Shown here one piece after another: positions 37,381-44,902 of a DNA stretch of 64,000 nucleotides. The translations under genes were made by a program, and so were the position numbers. Position 1 is the first letter of the stretch; each line of letters opens with the position of its first letter. Under the pieces are notes generated by a model, which searched no databases, was not told the DNA's origin, and saw only the letters and a program-made list of their open reading frames with translations. This stretch comes from Acetobacter senegalensis (GTDB taxonomy: Bacteria; Pseudomonadota; Alphaproteobacteria; Acetobacterales; Acetobacteraceae): positions 62,001 through 126,000 of the forward strand of contig NZ_LHZU01000148.1 in NCBI RefSeq assembly GCF_001580995.1, given 5' to 3'.

Positions 37381-39080
37381 GCTGCGGCATCCTTCGGGAA
37401 CACGATGTTCTCAACACGGGCATTTTCAATGTGCAGAATCTGGTCTGCATGCCGGACAAGTGCTGGGTCATGGGTTGCCGCAATGACAATCCGGTTTGCC
37501 GCACACTGGCGAATGGTCTGCGTAATACGGTGTGCGCTGCCGGGGTCCAGATTGGCGGTGGGCTCATCCAGGCAGAGCACGTCTGGGGCGCGCAGCAGAA
37601 CACGGGCCAGAGCAAGCCGTTTGATCTGCCCACCTGACAGAAGGGTACCACGTTCGCCCACCATGGTTTCAAAACCATTTGGCAGAGACTCAATAAAACC
37701 CAGCGCATCTGCCTGTCTGGCTGCTGCGCGCAGACTGTGCATGTCTGCATCAGGATTGGCCAGGCGTAGATTGTCCGCCACCGTGCCGAAAATCATCAGC
37801 GGGCGTTGTGGCAGCCACCCTGCACACCCTTGGGGCAGGGCAAGAGGGTGTCTGTGCCTGTCTAATGCCGTTATGTGACCGGCCTGCACGGGCAGAAAAC
37901 CCAGCAGCACACGCAGTAGGGTGGTTTTTCCGGCACCACTTTCGCCAGTCAGGACGGTCAGTTGGTTGCGTGAAAATTTGCAGCACACATCATCCAAAGC
38001 TGTGGCTGTGGCTGTGGCTGTGGCGTAGGCGGCAGAAACGTGCTGGCATTCCAATGCCGTGATCGCGCTGTGCGTGCCTGAAGCATTTTGAGGTTGCTGG
38101 GAGTTCGCCTCCAACTCCGGAATTGCAAAGATCTCTGCAATGCGGGCAGCGGCGGCGGTCGCGTTCTGTCGGGCGTGGTAGCTGGCGGAAAAAGCCCGCA
38201 ACGGCATGAAGTATTCTGGCGCCAGCAGCAGAACCAGAAAGGCAGACCGAAAATCAGCCGTACCATTCAGCAGGCGCGCTCCGAATACCACAGCGACCAG
38301 TGCAATGGACAGGCTTGCGAAAAATTCCAGTGCTGCTGACGTAAGAAACGCGACTTTCATGACAGAAAAAGTGGCACGGCGATGTGCTTCTGCCATTTCA
38401 CGCATGCGGGTGATACTGGCCTGTGTCTGACCGAACAGGCGCAAGGTGCCAAGGCCCCGCAAGGAATCCAGAAAGCTGGAACCCATTATCAGCAACTGTA
38501 CCCATTGCCGGTTCATGATGGCCTGCGCACTGTAACCGATCAGAGCCATGAAAACGGGAATCAGAGGGCCTGTGCAGGCCAGAATGGCGAAGCTCCAGCC
38601 ATCCAGATGAAACACCATGGCTAGAATAAGCCCCGGCAGGACAACCATCATGGCTGCGCGTGGAATATACTGCGCAAAATAAGGCTCCAGCGCTGCCGTG
38701 CCTTCAGTCATGGTGGTGACGATCTGGCCCGCAGGGAGTGTGGCACACCCTACGGGGCCCGCGCGGAACAGATGCCGGAGCATATCCCGTTGTACAGAAG
38801 CGCTGATGCGCAAACCGGCTTCTGTGCCTGCCATATCCGCCAACCATTGCAGCAGCAGGCTGCCCGCACACAGCGCACCAACCTGCACCAAGGCGGGATA
38901 TGTGCTGGCAAGGGGGTGCCCCTTGAAGGTCAGATCATCAACGGCGTGGGCCAATGTGGCCAATTGCAGCACAAACAGCACGCAGGAGGCGCCACCCAAA
39001 ATGACGGCAGCCACCAGCCAGCGTGTGGCACGGCGTGCCAGACCTGCGGTTTGCCAGTCTGTTTGCTGTTGTGTGCGCAT
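37377..39080 (-). CDS. cydD: Thiol reductant ABC exporter subunit CydD
   Basis: 567 residues from ATG 39080 (MRTQQQTDW), chosen over ATG 39128 because it begins at the expected cytoplasmic segment. Six-helix membrane domain, then an ATPase with Walker A GESGAGKTT, the signature LLSGGQIKRL and Walker B VLCLDEPTANLD. A hexanucleotide tandem repeat encodes an Ala-Thr run (YATATATATAL) just before the ATPase domain, which may vary in length between strains. It is the partner of CydC and the first gene of the operon. Confidence 0.94.
   Translation of the reverse strand: MRTQQQTDWQTAGLARRATRWLVAAVILGGASCVLFVLQLATLAHAVDDLTFKGHPLASTYPALVQVGALCAGSLLLQWLADMAGTEAGLRISASVQRDMLRHLFRAGPVGCATLPAGQIVTTMTEGTAALEPYFAQYIPRAAMMVVLPGLILAMVFHLDGWSFAILACTGPLIPVFMALIGYSAQAIMNRQWVQLLIMGSSFLDSLRGLGTLRLFGQTQASITRMREMAEAHRRATFSVMKVAFLTSAALEFFASLSIALVAVVFGARLLNGTADFRSAFLVLLLAPEYFMPLRAFSASYHARQNATAAAARIAEIFAIPELEANSQQPQNASGTHSAITALECQHVSAAYATATATATALDDVCCKFSRNQLTVLTGESGAGKTTLLRVLLGFLPVQAGHITALDRHRHPLALPQGCAGWLPQRPLMIFGTVADNLRLANPDADMHSLRAAARQADALGFIESLPNGFETMVGERGTLLSGGQIKRLALARVLLRAPDVLCLDEPTANLDPGSAHRITQTIRQCAANRIVIAATHDPALVRHADQILHIENARVENIVFPKDAAA
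38001..38024. repeat. Hexanucleotide tandem repeat (TGTGGC)x4 inside cydD
   Basis: Four perfect copies of a six-base unit, read in frame on the minus strand as alternating Ala and Thr in the linker before the CydD ATPase domain. Changes in copy number would keep the frame. Confidence 0.85.
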
Positions 39081-39124
39081 TTGGAAAACCTGGTTGCAAC
39101 AGAAAGTGCTGCGAAAAGCGCTTA

Positions 39125-39179
39125 ACACTTAATGAATTAAATTAACAATAATAAAAATATTCATAAAACTATTAAGTGT
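39125..39179. promoter_or_regulatory. AT-rich inverted repeat upstream of cydD
   Basis: ACACTTAAT at 39125-39133 is inverted as ATTAAGTGT at 39171-39179 in a very AT-rich stretch. It is 45 bases upstream of the cydD start and could hold the operon promoter and a regulator site. The binding protein is unknown. Confidence 0.4.
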
Positions 39180-39292
39180 CAAGCAGATGCCCAAGAGGCA
39201 GCCATGCTGTTCTGGAGGGGAAAAGCCATGACTAAAATGAGGTTTTTTAGAAAATCTCTTTGGTATCTAAGGTTGCGCCAATCAGGCAGCAC

Positions 39293-39318
39293 AAAAAAAG
39301 CGGCCTTATGGCCGCTTT
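39293..39318 (-). terminator. Terminator of the TSUP-exporter gene
   Basis: The hairpin AAAGCGGCC TTAT GGCCGCTTT, followed on the minus strand by a T run, begins about 40 bases past the stop of the gene at 39358. Confidence 0.85.
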
Positions 39319-39357
39319 ATCAGTTAATGATTTTTTTAAAGTGAAGGTGCTGGAGCT

Positions 39358-40140
39358 TTAAAGAGCGCGCAGACTTTGCCAGATCATGTAAATGGCCACG
39401 CAGAAAATAACGCCAGCAAAAAAGGTCGTCAGGCTGCCGGTGGAGCGGGCCATGGAGCGCGCGGTGCGGGTACCTGCCACACTGCCAATGGCGCCCCCTA
39501 CAATAAACAGTGCCGCCAGATTCCAGTCTATATAACCAGACATCATGTAGCTGGCGGCTGTGCTCAGGCCAAATGCGGCTACTGCAACAAGGGATGTTCC
39601 AACAGCGTTGAGAATGGGCATGCCGGTTGAGGCTATCAGGCCGGGTACAATCAGAAAGCCGCCACCAATGCCAAAAAAGCCGGATAATACACCCGTGCCC
39701 AGACCAAAACCGGCAACTTTTGCGGCATTATCACGGTTGCAGCTTGCGCCGGGGCATCCCAGATTGCGGCGACCGCGCAGCATAAGAATGCCAACACCAA
39801 TCATGAGTATGGCAAAGCATAGTAAAAGGCGCTTGCCATCCACGGCTTTGCCTGCGGCGGCCCCTACAAATGCGCCTATAATTCCGCAGGAGGCAAAAAT
39901 AGCGGCGCATCGCCATTTTACAGTGTGGGCGCGGGCGTGCTGGGCCAGCCCCACCAGTGCGTTGATGGCAACGGCCAGTGCGCTTGTGCCAATGGCCACA
40001 TGCGGGTTGGAAACACCGACCAGATAAACCATGAGTGGCACAGCCAGAATGGAGCCACCGCCGCCAATCAGGCCCAGTGTAAACCCCACAAGCATGCCAG
40101 AGAAAATTTCCAGTCCGGTATGGAGAAGGGGATCTGACAT
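39358..40140 (-). CDS. TSUP family sulfite/sulfur exporter (TauE/SafE-like)
   Basis: 260 residues, integral membrane protein with about eight helices arranged as two repeats: GFTLGLIGGGGSILAVPLMVY near the N-terminus and GVLSGFFGIGGGFLIVPGLI in the second half, each with the glycine-rich TauE/SafE signature. Members export sulfite or sulfoacetate or carry other sulfur compounds. It lies next to a persulfide-dioxygenase-like gene (same strand), which makes sulfite from persulfide, so sulfite export is the likely job. This is inference from context. Confidence 0.88.
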   Translation of the reverse strand: MSDPLLHTGLEIFSGMLVGFTLGLIGGGGSILAVPLMVYLVGVSNPHVAIGTSALAVAINALVGLAQHARAHTVKWRCAAIFASCGIIGAFVGAAAGKAVDGKRLLLCFAILMIGVGILMLRGRRNLGCPGASCNRDNAAKVAGFGLGTGVLSGFFGIGGGFLIVPGLIASTGMPILNAVGTSLVAVAAFGLSTAASYMMSGYIDWNLAALFIVGGAIGSVAGTRTARSMARSTGSLTTFFAGVIFCVAIYMIWQSLRAL

Positions 40141-40296
40141 GGTGAGTATTTCTGGCCTGAAAAACTGGAAAAAGCAGAGAAAAATTTAGAGTCTATTTCA
40201 AAAGCCTGGAAGGTGAAGGCGACCAGAACTTTCCTGGCTACCCTATTCACAGGGGAATAGGTGCCTGACCGACCTCGGGGCTTTTGACGTGGCCTC

Positions 40297-41223
40297 TTAC
40301 ATCTTGTTGATGGGGATCTTGATGTAGCTCACGCCGTTCTCTTCGGGTTCTGGCATATGGCCGCCCCGTATGTTCACCTGAACGGACGGCATGATGAGGT
40401 TGGGAAGCGAGAGTTTTGCGTCGCGCGTGGTACGCATTTTCACAAAATCGTCTTCCGTTACGCCGTCATGCACATGCACGTTATGAGCCCGTTCCGCGCC
40501 TACGGTTGTTTCCCACGCAAATGTATCACGTCCCGGTGCCTTGTAGTCGTGGCACAGGAAGAGGCGCGTCTGCTCCGGGAGTTTGAGTAGGCGATGAATG
40601 GAGCGGAACAGCATGCGTGCATCGCCACCGGGGAAGTCCGCACGGGCGGTGCCATAATCCGGCATGAACAGCGTATCCCCGATAAAAGCGGCATCCCCAA
40701 TGATGAAGGCCATGTCCGCGGGTGTGTGGCCTGGCACATGCAGGGCTATGGCATCCAGTGTGCCCACCTTGAACCGGTCACCATCATGAAACAGTCGTTC
40801 AAACTGGGAACCATCGCGGGCAAATTCGCTTCCAGCATTGAAGATCTTACCAAAGACATTCTGCACTGTGACAATATCAGCCCCAATGCCCAGCTTGCCG
40901 CCCACCTGTTCCTGTAGCCATGGGGCGGCAGAGAGGTGATCTGCATGGGCATGAGTTTCAAGTTGCCATTCCACATGCAGCCCCTCGGTGCGGACATACT
41001 CCACAATCTTTTTGGCGGAGGCATAGGACGTGCGGCCGGAGGCCGCTTCATAATCCAGCACGCTATCAATGATGGCCGCGGCTTTTGTGTCCGGGTCATG
41101 CACAACGTGGCTGGCGGTGAAGGTGGCTTCATCAAAAAAAGTTCTGATAACCGGTTTGGGGCCAGCACCACGCTCGGTCATCAGGATCTGGTCTGTTGCG
41201 GCGGCGAGGGGTGCGTCCGTCAT
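40297..41223 (-). CDS. MBL-fold hydrolase, persulfide dioxygenase-like (Blh/ETHE1 group)
   Basis: 308 residues. Metal-binding motif THAHADHLSAA with His91, His93, Asp95 and His96, then HVPGHTPAD and CHDYK further along. The length and the ETHE1/Blh-like pattern (HAHADHLS, later FPGGDARMLF) suggest the single-iron dioxygenase that converts glutathione persulfide to sulfite. A glyoxalase II is less likely, as its second metal site and C-terminal domain are not evident. It is divergent from a peroxiredoxin gene with 107 bases between starts and followed at 156 bases by a TSUP exporter. The start may be a few codons later (an internal Met at residue 15). Confidence 0.85.
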   Translation of the reverse strand: MTDAPLAAATDQILMTERGAGPKPVIRTFFDEATFTASHVVHDPDTKAAAIIDSVLDYEAASGRTSYASAKKIVEYVRTEGLHVEWQLETHAHADHLSAAPWLQEQVGGKLGIGADIVTVQNVFGKIFNAGSEFARDGSQFERLFHDGDRFKVGTLDAIALHVPGHTPADMAFIIGDAAFIGDTLFMPDYGTARADFPGGDARMLFRSIHRLLKLPEQTRLFLCHDYKAPGRDTFAWETTVGAERAHNVHVHDGVTEDDFVKMRTTRDAKLSLPNLIMPSVQVNIRGGHMPEPEENGVSYIKIPINKM

Positions 41224-41254
41224 CGGTAGCCTCCGTGATTGTTTATCATTTTAT

Positions 41255-41268
41255 ATAAACATGTATAT
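41255..41268. promoter_or_regulatory. Candidate operator between persulfide-dioxygenase-like and peroxiredoxin genes
   Basis: The near-perfect palindrome ATAAACATGTATAT (core ACATGT) is in the AT-rich divergent intergenic region. It is a candidate site for the ArsR-type regulator encoded at 41987. Not shown by sequence alone. Confidence 0.4.
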
Positions 41269-41330
41269 TCATTTTCATTAAATGCGAAACCATCTTGCGT
41301 CAAGCAGAACAATCCGCTTAGAAACAGATC

Positions 41331-41990
41331 ATGAGCGACCAGACCTTGGAATCCTGCCCGCTGTACCATTCGCGGGCCATTCTTCAGATTGGTGATGCGG
41401 TGCCAGATTTTGTGGCGCGCACCACGCAGGGCGAATTGACCTTCAGTTCCTTGCGGGGGCACTGGGTCATGCTGTTTGCGCACCCGGCTGATTTCACGCC
41501 GGTCTGCACCAGCGAATTTATCGCCCTTGCGCGGGCCGCGCCACAGTTTCAGGCTCTGAACTGTGCGCTTGTCGGCCTCTCCGTTGATAGTCTGCCGTCT
41601 CATCTGGCGTGGGTTGAGGCCATACGGGAGCGGTTTGGCGTTAGTATCCCGTTCCCCATTGTGGAAGATCCTTCCATGTCCATCGCCCGCGCGTATGGCA
41701 TGCTCGACACAACGGCCCAGAGCAGTGTGACGGTGCGTGCCGTTTACGTGATTGATCCGGAAGGCATTGTGCAGGCCGTAACCTGGTATCCCCCAACCGT
41801 TGGCCGTTCCGTAAAGGAATTACTGCGGTTGCTGAAGGCGCTTCAGCAGGTAGCGCAAGAGGATGTGCTGACCCCGGAAGGCTGGCAGCCGGGCGAACCT
41901 GTCATGTATCCGGCAGCACAGACTCAGGATGCCGTGGCCGAGGCAGGGCCTGCGTGGTTTATGCCGGTCAAGCCGGAGAAAAAGGGATGA
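41331..41990 (+). CDS. Peroxiredoxin (1-Cys, AhpC/TSA family)
   Basis: 219 residues, matching the 1-Cys Prx6-type length. The peroxidatic Cys59 is in HPADFTPVCTSEF, with the PxxxTxxC motif. Other cysteines (in SCPLYH near the start and LNCALVG) are not at the usual resolving-Cys position. The extended C-terminal region (MYPAAQTQDAV) is typical of Prx6 proteins. It reduces peroxides, and may reduce reactive sulfur species. Its TGA overlaps the ATG of an ArsR regulator (ATGA), so the two are coupled. It is divergent from the persulfide-dioxygenase-like gene. Confidence 0.93.
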   Translation: MSDQTLESCPLYHSRAILQIGDAVPDFVARTTQGELTFSSLRGHWVMLFAHPADFTPVCTSEFIALARAAPQFQALNCALVGLSVDSLPSHLAWVEAIRERFGVSIPFPIVEDPSMSIARAYGMLDTTAQSSVTVRAVYVIDPEGIVQAVTWYPPTVGRSVKELLRLLKALQQVAQEDVLTPEGWQPGEPVMYPAAQTQDAVAEAGPAWFMPVKPEKKG

Positions 41991-42403
41991 GCCCGCTCTC
42001 CCTTGATGAAGCAAAATTGCTGGTCGAGCGCCTGAAGCTGTTTGCTCAACCGCAGCGTTTGCTTATTCTGGATGCCTTGCTGACAGGCCCTCTGGCGGTG
42101 AGTGAACTGGAAAGCCAGACCGGAATCGGTCAGCCTACGCTTAGTCAGCAATTGGGCACATTGCGTCGGGCGGATATTATTGTGCCGCGTCGGGAATCCC
42201 GTACCATTTATTACAGTCTGGCCAGTGAGGATGAAGTGCTGAGAGCACGCGCCCTGATTGGTCTGTTGCGGGGAGATCAATCAACGCTGCCGCTGCTGCA
42301 AAGTATTGCGGCAGGAAAAGAGAGCGCCCCCAAAAAAAGAGGGCTTACCGAAGGCGGAGCACGGTTTGCATTTATCCGCCCGCCCTCATCTGCCGGGAAC
42401 TAA
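41987..42403 (+). CDS. ArsR/SmtB family winged-helix regulator without cysteines
   Basis: 138 residues from ATG 41987. Winged helix-turn-helix: LFAQPQRLLILDALLTGPLAVSELESQTGIGQPTLSQQL (split), then a wing with PRRESRTIYYSL. The sensor residues used by metal- and sulfur-sensing relatives are missing: no Cys occurs anywhere in the protein, so it cannot sense via disulfide bonding as BigR/SqrR do, nor by a CxC metal site. It has a basic, Pro-rich tail. Translation is coupled to the upstream peroxiredoxin. It probably controls the divergent module; signal unknown. Confidence 0.88.
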   Translation: MSPLSLDEAKLLVERLKLFAQPQRLLILDALLTGPLAVSELESQTGIGQPTLSQQLGTLRRADIIVPRRESRTIYYSLASEDEVLRARALIGLLRGDQSTLPLLQSIAAGKESAPKKRGLTEGGARFAFIRPPSSAGN

Positions 42404-42548
42404 ACTCTAAGCCTGTCATCGGTGGTCATGTGGCAGGCGCAGGAAAGTCCACGCCATCCGTCAAGGTGACGTCGACACGGAGGGGGCCACAGAAACCTTT
42501 ATTCGCTTGAGGTGTTTGATCTGCAACTCTTTTGTAAGGAGATGCAGA

Positions 42549-42722
42549 ATGCGTCGGTTACTGGTTGTGATTCTTGCTTTGTCTGCAGTTGGTCTTTCCG
42601 CAACGGCGTGCAAGCCGCATAAACGGACATTTGGGGAAAAAGTGCAGGATACGTTTGATCCCCCCAAAGGTCCGGCTGAAAAAGCTGGCCGCACGCTGGA
42701 TCGAGCCACAGACAGCAAATAG
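42549..42722 (+). CDS. Small putative lipoprotein
   Basis: 57 residues from ATG 42549, with TAAGGAGATG just upstream. The N-terminus is a short secretion signal (RRLLVVILALSAVGLS) ending in Cys21 after SATA, a lipobox that lacks the usual Leu at -3. After the Cys it is a charged 36-residue chain (KPHKRTFGEKVQDTFDP) with a helix-like, Gly-Arg-Asp rich tail. It resembles small entericidin-like lipoproteins only in size. No function could be assigned. It stands alone after the ArsR gene. Confidence 0.65.
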   Translation: MRRLLVVILALSAVGLSATACKPHKRTFGEKVQDTFDPPKGPAEKAGRTLDRATDSK

Positions 42723-42790
42723 CTGAATGACCCAAGGCGGAGCATCGTCGGGCGTGGCCAAGCTTTGCGGCCCGCGCCCGCCTTTTATTG

Positions 42791-42838
42791 ATGCACGACC
42801 ACGCAGGTGATTAATAAAAGCGTGCGTAAGTCGTGCAT
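42791..42838. repeat. Inverted repeat downstream of the small lipoprotein gene
   Basis: ATGCACGAC at 42791-42799 is exactly inverted at 42830-42838, with a further CACGC / GCGTG pair inside, giving a 48-base stem-loop. It follows a GGCGG / CCGCC hairpin with TTTT (about 42735-42787) that could terminate the lipoprotein gene. Confidence 0.55.
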
Positions 42839-42880
42839 TCAAGTAATCATTACTAAAGAAGTTCTGGGAACAGAAGTTCT

Positions 42881-43111
42881 TTAGAAGTCAGGTCTATCCT
42901 CCTGATAGTTATCTTTAAGCGCAAAGAGAGTGTTGCTGAAATACATTGCGATGAAGCGCTCATCAAACTCTTGAGGAATTTTCAGGTTTTTTTGACAGGT
43001 CGACCCATTTGCACTGTCAGAACCATGAAAGCAGCGCATGAATTCTACTGTAAAGGCTGACGCTGCCTGGATTAAAGCAATCTCAATTTCTGGGCTGATT
43101 TTTTGCGTCAT
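42881..43111 (-). CDS. Hypothetical protein in an AT-rich segment
   Basis: 76 residues. Balanced composition (IEIALIQAASAFTVEFMRCF, then an acidic C-terminal end EDRPDF) and no signal or membrane segment. The gene lies in a stretch poorer in GC than its neighbours. No family was recognised. The ribosome-binding site is weak (GGGATATGC). Confidence rests on the protein-like composition and its isolation from overlapping real genes. Confidence 0.5.
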   Translation of the reverse strand: MTQKISPEIEIALIQAASAFTVEFMRCFHGSDSANGSTCQKNLKIPQEFDERFIAMYFSNTLFALKDNYQEDRPDF

Positions 43112-43289
43112 GATGCATATCCCAAAAGTATATTGAGCAATCAGAACTTTTAAAGAAATAGGGTGACCTATCTTTTTTCAAGTTACAATAGACCTAACGG
43201 TAATGTTAAAATTCGAAATGTAAATAAGTTTGATTGTTTCATGCTTGCATCGGGTAATTTGGGCACGGAAGGCGGGAGGAAGAAAGGGT

Positions 43290-43379
43290 ATGCCTGAAAA
43301 GGATAAAGCTCTTAAAAAGGAGCAGAAATCCGATCCCTCGGATAATGCCCCGAAACCCTTAGGTCTGGATGGGCACTGA
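43290..43379 (+). CDS. 29-residue charged peptide, possible gene
   Basis: Starts at ATG 43290 with AGGAAGAAAGGG upstream. The product is highly charged (MPEKDKALKKEQKSDPSDN) and has no hydrophobic segment. Short length makes chance possible, though the ribosome-binding site is good. It points toward the 3' end of the split tRNA gene. Confidence 0.35.
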   Translation: MPEKDKALKKEQKSDPSDNAPKPLGLDGH

Positions 43380-43464
43380 CTGAACAGGATGCAATGCCTG
43401 TTCTAGGCTTATCAGTCGATTTTATGGGATTTGAAGCAGCAGGAAACTGCCTGATTATGTGCTC

Positions 43465-43791
43465 TGGTGTCCGCGGCGGGATTCGAACCCACGGCCCCAG
43501 GATTCTTCCCACTTCGGTTTTCACCGCCATCTGCCGGGCAGATGCCGTTGGCAGATGTTCGTGGTCTGGACTGTCCCTTTGCCTTAGGCCACCGAAGTGG
43601 CCCGTAGGCACCGCCCGTCCAGTCTCTACACCTTCCGGCCCTGCGTGGCAGGGCTGGCTTGGCTCGGGATCGGCACGGTCCGAGTGGACCAGAGCGTTCC
43701 CCGACTTTGAGCGGATACACCATGATGTTTCCTGTCATGGCGCCCAATTGCATTAGGAATCCTGTGCTCTATCCTACTGAGCTACGCGGAC
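43465..43791 (-). tRNA. tRNA-Arg (anticodon CCT), split by a group I intron
   Basis: Exon 1 (43791-43755) and exon 2 (43504-43465) together form a 77-base cloverleaf with encoded CCA: acceptor GTCCGCG/CGCGGAC with discriminator A, D stem GCTC/GAGC, anticodon stem CAGGA/TCCTG, loop TTCCTAA (anticodon CCT), and T arm GTGGGTTCGAATCCCGC. The anticodon loop is interrupted after the third anticodon base. Self-splicing group I introns at this place in tRNA-Arg(CCU) are known in Agrobacterium, so the gene should be functional after splicing. Confidence 0.92.
43505..43754 (-). ncRNA. Group I intron (IC3-like) in the tRNA-Arg(CCT) anticodon loop
   Basis: 250 bases, no ORF. The intron begins AATGCAATTGGG on the minus strand right after exon bases CCT, whose three bases can pair with the internal guide GGG (C-G, C-G, U-G at the splice site, as in Azoarcus CAU/GUG). 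It ends in G (GGGAAG), the omega-G. The core matches the Azoarcus tRNA-Ile intron: GGTGTAGAGACTGGACG (P7 left strand, J6/7) and ACAGTCCAGACCACGAA (P7 right strand, P3-P8 junction). CCTAAGGCAAAGGG fits the P8 region. The expected folding is inferred by comparison; no folding program was run. Confidence 0.9.
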
Positions 43792-43861
43792 ACACTCTTT
43801 CATCTATACTGAAAGCCGGAACGGGGGCAAGAGGCGGCGGTGCCGGATACTGCCCTGCGGT

Positions 43862-44875
43862 TCAACGGCGTGCGGCGCGTGCGGCTTTGGCGGCCAGCGT
43901 AGCCACATAGCGTTTACATAAAAGCTGGTCGGGCGCGCCGGTCTGTTTGCAGGCCAGTTCCAGCGCCTGTGTGTCTTCCAGGGCCTGTGTCAGGGCCGCC
44001 AGAGGCCAAAGATCAAGAGACCGACCGAATCCATTCGTCCGTTTGAAAAACACTGGCGGCCTGAGGGCTTTCATGGCGTCTGACCGACTTTCCCCCTCGG
44101 CCATGGCTGCGCGCACCCGCCGCAGGCGGTTCAGGTGGCTTAGAAACGCACGGGCTATGGTAATGGGGCTGGTACCCTCCGCCAGAGCCCGTTCAATGGC
44201 CAGATCAGCATCCGCGCGGCGACCTTCCGTGGCGGCAAAGGCGGCGTCCTCAATGGAAACGCTGCCCGCATCTCCAATGCAGGCACAGGCGTCATCCAGC
44301 GTGAGTGTGCCGGTGTCGCCCGCATACAGGGCCAGTTTTTCCACTTCGCTGCGGGCGGCCCCCCGGTCTGCACCCAGCCGGCCCATCAGCCAGTGCAGGG
44401 CGTCCGGTTCAATGCGCACCGTGTGGGCTGCCAGCATCTGGGTAATGGTGGCTTCCAGCGTGCGGCCTTCCTCCGGGTAGCAGCCAACGCTGGCGCAGTC
44501 CGGCCGTTTTTCCAGCAAGGCACGCAGTTTGGAGCGCGAGGGCAGGCTGGGCGATTCCAGAATAACCAATGTATCGGTGGGCTGTTCCAGCACGTGACTC
44601 ACAGCTTTCAGCAGTGAGTCAGAGGCATCACGCACCCGCACCACGCGGCGGCCACCCATCAGGGAAAGGGCGGTGGCTTCTTCTTCAAGTCGGTCATGGG
44701 TTTCCTTGTCCAGCACGGAAACCCGAAACGGATCATCGGTAGAGCCTGCAATCTTGCGTGTGGCATCCTGCGCGCGCTCACGGATCAGCCCGGTATCTTC
44801 TCCGTGCAACAGGATAACACGCCATGCGCCAGGGTTCTGGGTAACGCGGGGCAGGGAACGGGCATCAATCTTCAT
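43862..44875 (-). CDS. holA: DNA polymerase III subunit delta
   Basis: 337 residues. The clamp-loader subunit that opens the beta sliding clamp. The N-terminal domain carries the family signature RVILLHGEDTGLIRERAQD, then VRVRDASDSLLKAVSHVLEQ. Conserved helical segments follow (YAGDTGTLTLDDACACIGD). It resembles HolA rather than DnaX because the Walker A motif is missing. It is the last protein gene of an operon DUF3576-leuS-lptE-holA; the start lies 27 bases after the lptE stop. The intron-containing tRNA-Arg gene is next, 70 bases downstream. Confidence 0.92.
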   Translation of the reverse strand: MKIDARSLPRVTQNPGAWRVILLHGEDTGLIRERAQDATRKIAGSTDDPFRVSVLDKETHDRLEEEATALSLMGGRRVVRVRDASDSLLKAVSHVLEQPTDTLVILESPSLPSRSKLRALLEKRPDCASVGCYPEEGRTLEATITQMLAAHTVRIEPDALHWLMGRLGADRGAARSEVEKLALYAGDTGTLTLDDACACIGDAGSVSIEDAAFAATEGRRADADLAIERALAEGTSPITIARAFLSHLNRLRRVRAAMAEGESRSDAMKALRPPVFFKRTNGFGRSLDLWPLAALTQALEDTQALELACKQTGAPDQLLCKRYVATLAAKAARAARR

Positions 44876-44902
44876 GGTCCGGCTTTCCTGCCGCGCCAGA
44901 AA

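Noticed and set aside
43312-43756. Overlapping ORFs on both strands through the tRNA-Arg region
   Set aside because: They translate the tRNA exons and the group I intron, which are structural RNA.
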